A stretch of DNA of 26,966 bases from CAZVKN01 sp964627035 (GTDB lineage Bacteria; Electryoneota; AABM5-125-24; Hatepunaeales; Hatepunaeaceae), in contig CAZVKN010000038.1 of assembly GCA_964627035.1 (NCBI GenBank), positions 1 to 26,966 of the forward strand. Reading direction: 5' to 3'. Made by a program: the position numbers and the translations under genes. The notes under the pieces are model-generated. The model was not told where the DNA came from. It saw nothing but the letters and a program-made list of their open reading frames with translations, and did not search any database. Shown in pieces: positions 23,255 through 26,966 of the stretch (positions within the stretch are counted from its first letter, which is position 1; every line of letters starts with the position of its first letter).

Positions 23255-24376
23255 TCACTCCTGATCTGATTCGTTGTCGGTGATATTCAATCTCCCGAAC
23301 TCAATACCCGTCTGCTCCGCGGTGCGTACCATCTGACCGTTTGGATCAACCAGTTTAAGCTGACCGACCGCTTCATCAATGCTGACCGATTCAACCTGTC
23401 TTCCCTGAAGGCAGACCATTTTCCCGAACTCTTTCTTCTTTACCAAGTCCACCGCTGCGACCCCAAACCTGGTTGCCAGAATCCTGTCAAAGGCGTTGGG
23501 CGAACCGCCCCGTTGCAAATGTCCCAGCACCACCACGCGGGTTTCTATTCCTGTACGTTGTTCGATCTGGTTAGCGACTTGATAGCTGATTCCGCCGAGA
23601 CGGACATTCTGATATTCGTCGGTTGCTTTAGAAATAATAACCTGATCTCCGTCAATCGGAGTTGCACCCTCTGCCACGACCACAATTGAAAAACGGCTGC
23701 CGGTTATCTGTCTCCGTTTGATCTTGACAGCAACCTGCTTCATATCGAAAGGAATCTCCGGGATCAGAATCACATCCGCACCACCTGCGAGCCCCGATTC
23801 GAGTGCGATCCATCCCGCATTCCGCCCCATCACTTCCACAACGAGCACACGATGATGACTCTCTGCGGTTGTATGGAGCTTGTCTAAGGCTTCAGTAGCG
23901 GTATCAACAGCGGTCGTGAATCCGAATGTCAAATCGGTGGCGTATAGATCGTTATCAATGGTCTTCGGCACACCGACAATTGGAACACCCAGTTTCCCGA
24001 GATCACGCGCTATGGACAGTGTGCCGTCTCCACCGATGGCAACAATCGCATCAATACCGAGTACATTGACGTTCTCAATGATATTCGGTGTCAGATCTTT
24101 TGTGACTTTTTTACCGTTTTCTTCGACGGTATGTTTGAATGGATTCCCGCGATTGGTTGTGCCGAGGATTGTGCCTCCCCGATGCAGCAGACCGGCGACG
24201 CTTCGAATGTCCAGGGGCAGCATCTGCCGTGCATAGATCAATCCGTCGAAGCCGTCTTCGATACCGATAACTTCCCATTGATGATGCAGCTTTGCAGCTC
24301 GGACGACGGCGCGGATGACACCGTTCAGACCGGGGCAGTCACCCCCACCGGTCGAGATAGCAATTTTTCGGATCAC
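23255..24376 (-). CDS. pfkA: 6-phosphofructokinase, G104/K124 type
   Basis: Phosphorylates fructose-6-phosphate to fructose-1,6-bisphosphate, the committing step of glycolysis. 373 residues. GGGDCPGLN (10-18) is the nucleotide loop, GGDGT (115-119) carries Gly118 (E. coli position 104), and PKTIDND (137-143) carries Lys138 (E. coli position 124) and the catalytic Asp141. VEVMGRNAGWIALESGLAGGAD and LGHLQRGGSPNAFDR complete the substrate site. Gly at 104 favours ATP, whereas Lys at 124 is typical of pyrophosphate-dependent or mixed-clade enzymes, so the phosphoryl donor is uncertain. The GTG start at 24376 has GAGG 8-10 nt upstream. It is divergent from glnA across a 555-bp spacer rich in repeats. 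Confidence 0.94.
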   Translation of the reverse strand: MIRKIAISTGGGDCPGLNGVIRAVVRAAKLHHQWEVIGIEDGFDGLIYARQMLPLDIRSVAGLLHRGGTILGTTNRGNPFKHTVEENGKKVTKDLTPNIIENVNVLGIDAIVAIGGDGTLSIARDLGKLGVPIVGVPKTIDNDLYATDLTFGFTTAVDTATEALDKLHTTAESHHRVLVVEVMGRNAGWIALESGLAGGADVILIPEIPFDMKQVAVKIKRRQITGSRFSIVVVAEGATPIDGDQVIISKATDEYQNVRLGGISYQVANQIEQRTGIETRVVVLGHLQRGGSPNAFDRILATRFGVAAVDLVKKKEFGKMVCLQGRQVESVSIDEAVGQLKLVDPNGQMVRTAEQTGIEFGRLNITDNESDQE

Positions 24377-24495
24377 GATAGGAACCTCAAGATTTTTTGA
24401 CTGACTACTACGCTAATATAGTGAATTTCGCCGATAAAATCTACCTATGTGATCCATTGGAATATCAAGCTCTCTGTGCAAATTTCTCTTACTTT

Positions 24496-24521
24496 GTCAT
24501 TCCGGACTCGATCCGGAATCT
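24496..24521. repeat. TTCCGGAT palindrome repeat, inverted copy
   Basis: ATTCCGGA-CTCGA-TCCGGAAT is a perfect 8-bp inverted repeat preceded by GTC, the same family as 23148-23174. Confidence 0.75.
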
Positions 24522-24598
24522 CCTACTAAACAAGGATGTGCAGGATGGATGGATAAGAATCCTGTATATCCTGAGTGTCCCTGTTTTGATTCGCCTAA

Positions 24599-24653
24599 GT
24601 TCAGAGTTCACGCTTCAGCGTGAAAAGAACAGCCTGAAGGCTGGACTCTGAAC
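24599..24653. repeat. Three-way-junction palindrome
   Basis: An outer 9-bp stem GTTCAGAGT/ACTCTGAAC encloses two hairpins: TCACGC-TTCA-GCGTGA and CAGCC-TGAA-GGCTG. The two loops, TTCA and TGAA, are complementary to each other, so they could pair. Confidence 0.85.
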
Positions 24654-24878
24654 CGGATATGTTCACTCTATCTGTGAATCGAGGGCAGCTATTCTTAGCC
24701 TTTCATCAGTTAACCAAAAGCTGCGATCTAATAATCGTTCCGATAATTGCATCTTCCTTTCAACAAACCTATCTTATCTGCGTATTTATATTTTTATTGT
24801 TCAAGTGAAAAAGTGAGAAGGTGAGAAAGTCCCAATCACCCATTAAGAGCGGACTGAAAGTCAGCCCTCCAAGGGAGT

Positions 24879-24922
24879 AATCACTCAATCACAAAATCAC
24901 TCAATCATCTAATCACTTAATC
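24879..24922. repeat. Octamer tandem array in the glnA leader
   Basis: Five and a half units of 8 bp: AATCACTC, AATCACAA, AATCACTC, AATCATCT, AATCACTT, AATC. It ends immediately before GGAG, the glnA ribosome-binding site. Confidence 0.85.
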
Positions 24923-24931
24923 GGAGAAAAA

Positions 24932-26254
24932 ATGGCTCTCGACGCTGAATCTGTGCTGCGTAAGGTTAAAGACGAAAAAATTGAATTTGTCAGACTTTGG
25001 TTCACCGACATCCTCGGTCAGATCAAAGGGTTTGCCATAACACCTCGAGAACTGCAGGATGCATTTGAACAGGGAATGGGGTTTGACGGCTCTTCAATTG
25101 AAGGTTTCGCCCGAATCCATGAATCTGACTTGATGGCTCATCCCGATCCGAACAGCTTTGTTGTGCTGCCGTCGAACGGTGAAACTGTCTCCGCCCGTAT
25201 GTTCTGTGACTTACGAACTCCCAACGGCAGACCGTATGAAGGCGACCCCCGCTATGTACTGCGGCGCAACATTGAGAAAGCCGTTGACCAGGGCTATACG
25301 TTCTACATCGGACCAGAGCTGGAGTTTTTCTATTTCAAAGACAACCAATCCACAGAGATTCTCGATCACGGCGGTTATTTCGATTCATCAATAACCGAAA
25401 TAGGTAGCCGACTCCGCAAGAAAACCATCGCAGCGTTGGAACAGGTCGGAATTCCGGTGGAATATTCGCATCACGAAGTCGCACCGTCACAGCATGAGAT
25501 TGACCTGCGATATGCTGAGGCATTTGATATGGCGGAGCGTTGCCTGACATACCGCTTTCTCGTTAAGGAGGTGGCGCATCAAAACGGTTACTATGCGACC
25601 TTCATGCCGAAGCCGATAAACGGAGTAAACGGCTCGGGAATGCATGTACATCAATCACTGTTTACAGGAGATCGGAATGCGTTTTACGACCCGAGCGCAA
25701 CCTACAACCTGTCTGAGAATGCCAAGCATTACATCGCCGGACTGTTGAAATACATAAAACAGATGACTTCACTGCTGAATCAGTCGGTCAACTCTTACAA
25801 GCGACTCGTACCGGGGTATGAAGCACCTGCCTATATCTGCTGGGGTCAGATGAACCGTTCGACTCTGATTCGGGTGCCTCGCATTCGGGAAGGTCGTGAG
25901 CAGTCAACGAGGATCGAATTGCGTTCGGCTGATCCGGTGGCAAACCCATATCTCGCATTTTCAGTAATGCTCGCTGCAGGCTTGAAGGGGATGGAGGACA
26001 AGCTGGAAGTTCCCGATCCTGTTGAGGACGACATATTTGACATGAGCCAGAGTGAAAGGGATCGCTACCACATTGACACGCTGCCTGCAAGCCTCTATGA
26101 AGCGATTATGGAGACAAAGCAGAGCGAACTGGTGCGGGAAGCTTTGGGCGATCATGTTTTTGAGAAATTCATAGATAACAAGCTTATCGAGTGGGATCAG
26201 TGGCGGACTGAGGTGACTGATTACGAGATTAAGAAGTACTTACCGATTTTATAG
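24932..26254 (+). CDS. glnA: Glutamine synthetase, type I-alpha
   Basis: Makes glutamine from glutamate, ammonia and ATP; central to nitrogen assimilation and a dodecamer in the cytoplasm. 440 residues. Seen: WFTDILGQIKGF (23-34), FDGSSIEGFARI (51-62), the metal ligand region GPELEFFYF, HHEVAPSQHEIDLRY, MPKPINGVNGSGMHVHQSL, NRSTLIRVPR and RSADPVANPYLAF. The length, the RIHESD segment with R61 in the position of the Bacillus feedback arginine, and the absence of the NLYDLP adenylylation tyrosine loop (DRYHIDTLPASLYEAI follows directly) place it in the GSI-alpha class, inhibited by glutamine rather than adenylylated. GGAG lies 6 nt before the ATG. An octamer repeat array abuts this site. Confidence 0.96.
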   Translation: MALDAESVLRKVKDEKIEFVRLWFTDILGQIKGFAITPRELQDAFEQGMGFDGSSIEGFARIHESDLMAHPDPNSFVVLPSNGETVSARMFCDLRTPNGRPYEGDPRYVLRRNIEKAVDQGYTFYIGPELEFFYFKDNQSTEILDHGGYFDSSITEIGSRLRKKTIAALEQVGIPVEYSHHEVAPSQHEIDLRYAEAFDMAERCLTYRFLVKEVAHQNGYYATFMPKPINGVNGSGMHVHQSLFTGDRNAFYDPSATYNLSENAKHYIAGLLKYIKQMTSLLNQSVNSYKRLVPGYEAPAYICWGQMNRSTLIRVPRIREGREQSTRIELRSADPVANPYLAFSVMLAAGLKGMEDKLEVPDPVEDDIFDMSQSERDRYHIDTLPASLYEAIMETKQSELVREALGDHVFEKFIDNKLIEWDQWRTEVTDYEIKKYLPIL

Positions 26255-26268
26255 CTTTATGATTTTGT

Positions 26269-26291
26269 CACAGTAGGGATGACCTGCTGTG
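26269..26291 (+). terminator. Hairpin after glnA
   Basis: CACAGTAGG/CCTGCTGTG, 9 bp with one G-U pair and a 5-nt loop, starts 15 nt past the glnA stop. The following sequence is AAAATGTTG, with no real T tract, so it may act weakly or protect the mRNA end. Confidence 0.35.
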
Positions 26292-26297
26292 AAAATG

Positions 26298-26326
26298 TTG
26301 TATTGCAGCCGATTTATTGATATATT
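26298..26326 (+). promoter_or_regulatory. Candidate promoter of tRNA-Glu
   Basis: TTGTAT (26298-26303), 17 bp, TATATT (26321-26326). The mature tRNA begins 13 nt further on, which fits a very short leader. Confidence 0.5.
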
Positions 26327-26339
26327 TAGGCTGTTTTTC

Positions 26340-26411
26340 GGCCCGTTCGTTCAGCGGTTAGGACGCCGGCCTCTCACGCCGGTAACAGGGGTTCGATTCC
26401 CCTACGGGCTA
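26340..26411 (+). tRNA. tRNA-Glu (anticodon CTC)
   Basis: Full cloverleaf: acceptor stem GGCCCGT/ACGGGCT (first pair G-U) with discriminator A at 26411, a D arm containing AGCGGTTAGGA, anticodon stem CCGGC/GCCGG with loop CTCTCAC (anticodon CTC reading GAG), and T arm AGGGG-TTCGATT-CCCCT. The CCA end is not encoded (CTC follows). Sequence closely resembles bacterial tRNA-Glu. Confidence 0.95.
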
Positions 26412-26420
26412 CTCATATTT

Positions 26421-26451
26421 AAGGAGTTAGGTGTAATGCCTGACTCCTTTT
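26421..26451 (+). terminator. Rho-independent terminator after tRNA-Glu
   Basis: AAGGAGTTAGG/CCTGACTCCTT, 11 bp with one G-U pair and a 7-nt loop, followed by TTTT. It begins 9 nt past the tRNA and ends 7 nt from the stop of the convergent small ORF. Confidence 0.8.
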
Positions 26452-26457
26452 ACTATC

Positions 26458-26682
26458 TTAGCTCATTCTTTTTCTTTGCTTCAACACTTTTTCCCGCCAG
26501 TGATAAATGCTGGTCATGTCCACTGTAGCCCACCGAAAACCGTTCTTCTTTGTGTCTTCAAGACTAATCTGGTGACAACCGCTATGTATGGTGCCTTTGA
26601 TCGCGCAAGCCGACTGACATGCGCTGACCATTTCTTGCTTGAAGTAGGGACAGTGGGAACACACATAGCACTGGCTTATCAC
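26458..26682 (-). CDS. Cysteine-rich small reading frame (3' part of a possibly frameshifted gene)
   Basis: 74 codons from a GTG, ending in TAA just beside the tRNA terminator. The translated start QCYVCSHCPYF holds C5-x2-C8-x2-C11, followed by C22-x3-C26 and C36, a pattern suited to zinc or an iron-sulfur cluster; the basic C-terminus reads WREKVLKQRKR. No family was recognised. No ribosome-binding site fits the GTG, whereas the overlapping 89-codon frame starting at 26851 has an excellent one. A +1 shift near 26683-26690 would join them. So it is more likely the second half of one gene than a gene by itself. Confidence 0.4.
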   Translation of the reverse strand: MISQCYVCSHCPYFKQEMVSACQSACAIKGTIHSGCHQISLEDTKKNGFRWATVDMTSIYHWREKVLKQRKRMS

Positions 26683-26851
26683 CGATCATTCGCAAACAGC
26701 AACAGTCTGACCTTCTGCTTACAACACCGACTTGCTGCCATTGATAATCAGGGTCAATGATTACCGCGCATCGGTTCGTTGGATTCCAGTTCTCAGTGGT
26801 AAGTGGCTGCAGTTCCACCTTGTCGAACCGGTCTGGTAATTGATTTAGCAT
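26582..26851 (-). CDS. Small unknown ORF with strong ribosome-binding site (5' part of the split gene)
   Basis: 89 codons. AAGGAG lies 6 nt before the ATG, the strongest start context of any small ORF here. The first 45 residues (LPDRFDKVELQPLTTENWNP, then TNRCAVIIDPDYQWQQ) look like real protein; residues after about 55 lose that character where the alternative frame shows its Cys motif. No family was recognised. It may be a broken or programmed-frameshift gene; sequencing error is also possible. Confidence 0.4.
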   Translation of the reverse strand: MLNQLPDRFDKVELQPLTTENWNPTNRCAVIIDPDYQWQQVGVVSRRSDCCCLRMIGDKPVLCVFPLSLLQARNGQRMSVGLRDQRHHT

Positions 26852-26966
26852 AGTATGCTCCTTGTTGTTACTATGTTTTCTTGTCCCACAAATAAGATTG
26901 TTAAAATTAAGGGTAGTGGGCTAATTTGATCTCGAAGAAAATGGATCCGGTGATTCTGCCGGATCC

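Larger units (their letters stand above)
24377..24931. other. 555-bp divergent spacer between pfkA and glnA, packed with repeats
   Basis: No gene was found. It holds the TTCCGGA repeat (24496-24521), a 55-nt three-way-junction palindrome (24599-24653), an inverted octamer array (24805-24828), a pair of short hairpins (24852-24875), and a second octamer array (24879-24922) that ends at the glnA ribosome-binding site. No promoter could be assigned with confidence. Confidence 0.7.

Noticed and set aside
24879..24922. Possible iteron-type replication origin
   Set aside because: The repeats are regular, but there is no replication gene, DnaA box cluster or AT-rich unwinding region beside them; glnA follows directly.
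26941..26966. Possible start of a gene (ATG GAT CCG GTG ATT CTG CCG GAT) at the right edge
   Set aside because: Only eight codons are visible, there is no clear ribosome-binding site, and the stretch is a palindrome GGATCCGG/CCGGATCC that may be just another intergenic repeat.

Overview
The window looks like chromosomal DNA of an uncultured or little-studied member of the Fibrobacteres-Chlorobi-Bacteroidetes (FCB) group or a neighbouring candidate phylum. Three complete genes and one relic carry, or end like, the C-terminal sorting domain of the type IX secretion system (T9SS), with the PNPFN signature and a GxYxxR...LLLxK end. Clear sigma70-like promoters (TTGACA-17-TACAAT and similar) argue against a typical Bacteroidota species. 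The exact lineage is inference. No phage, integrase, transposase, CRISPR array or rRNA was seen.

Layout. Positions 1-9168 are on the minus strand. In transcription order they hold a zinc/cadmium efflux operon (SmtB-type repressor, DUF302 protein, P1B-2 ATPase), a YhaM-like OB/HD nuclease, a large secreted gingipain-family (C25) peptidase with a T9SS tail, and the 5' part of an LVIVD-repeat protein that runs off the left edge. Positions 9423-19327 are on the plus strand: panC and a glmU-like uridylyltransferase (1-nt overlap), a small exported protein behind a near-consensus promoter, a LytR_C protein, rsfS and argS (overlapping genes), a PfkB-family kinase, a lipoprotein hydrolase fused to a PDZ domain, and a DEAD-box RNA helicase. 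Positions 19461-24376 are minus again: two adjacent T9SS-exported proteins, probably one operon, and a 6-phosphofructokinase. Then come glnA (class I-alpha) and tRNA-Glu(CTC) on plus, and a small, apparently frameshifted cysteine-rich reading frame on minus.

How the parts work together. Most of the window is housekeeping: pantothenate and UDP-sugar synthesis, translation, ribosome silencing, glycolysis, nitrogen assimilation. Two modules stand out. One is the metal-responsive efflux operon, in which the repressor keeps the complete alpha5 zinc site. The other is a scattered set of secreted surface or extracellular proteins using T9SS tails.

The least explained material is intergenic. Short repeats recur: at least five loci of paired small hairpins whose stems differ in sequence, octamer tandem arrays beside stop codons and in the glnA leader, a 32-bp exact duplicate, a TTCCGGAT-type palindrome, a 27-nt-arm inverted repeat, and a 55-nt three-way-junction palindrome. 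I did not find a clearly new multi-gene system. The paired-hairpin and octamer repeats are the best candidates for something undescribed.
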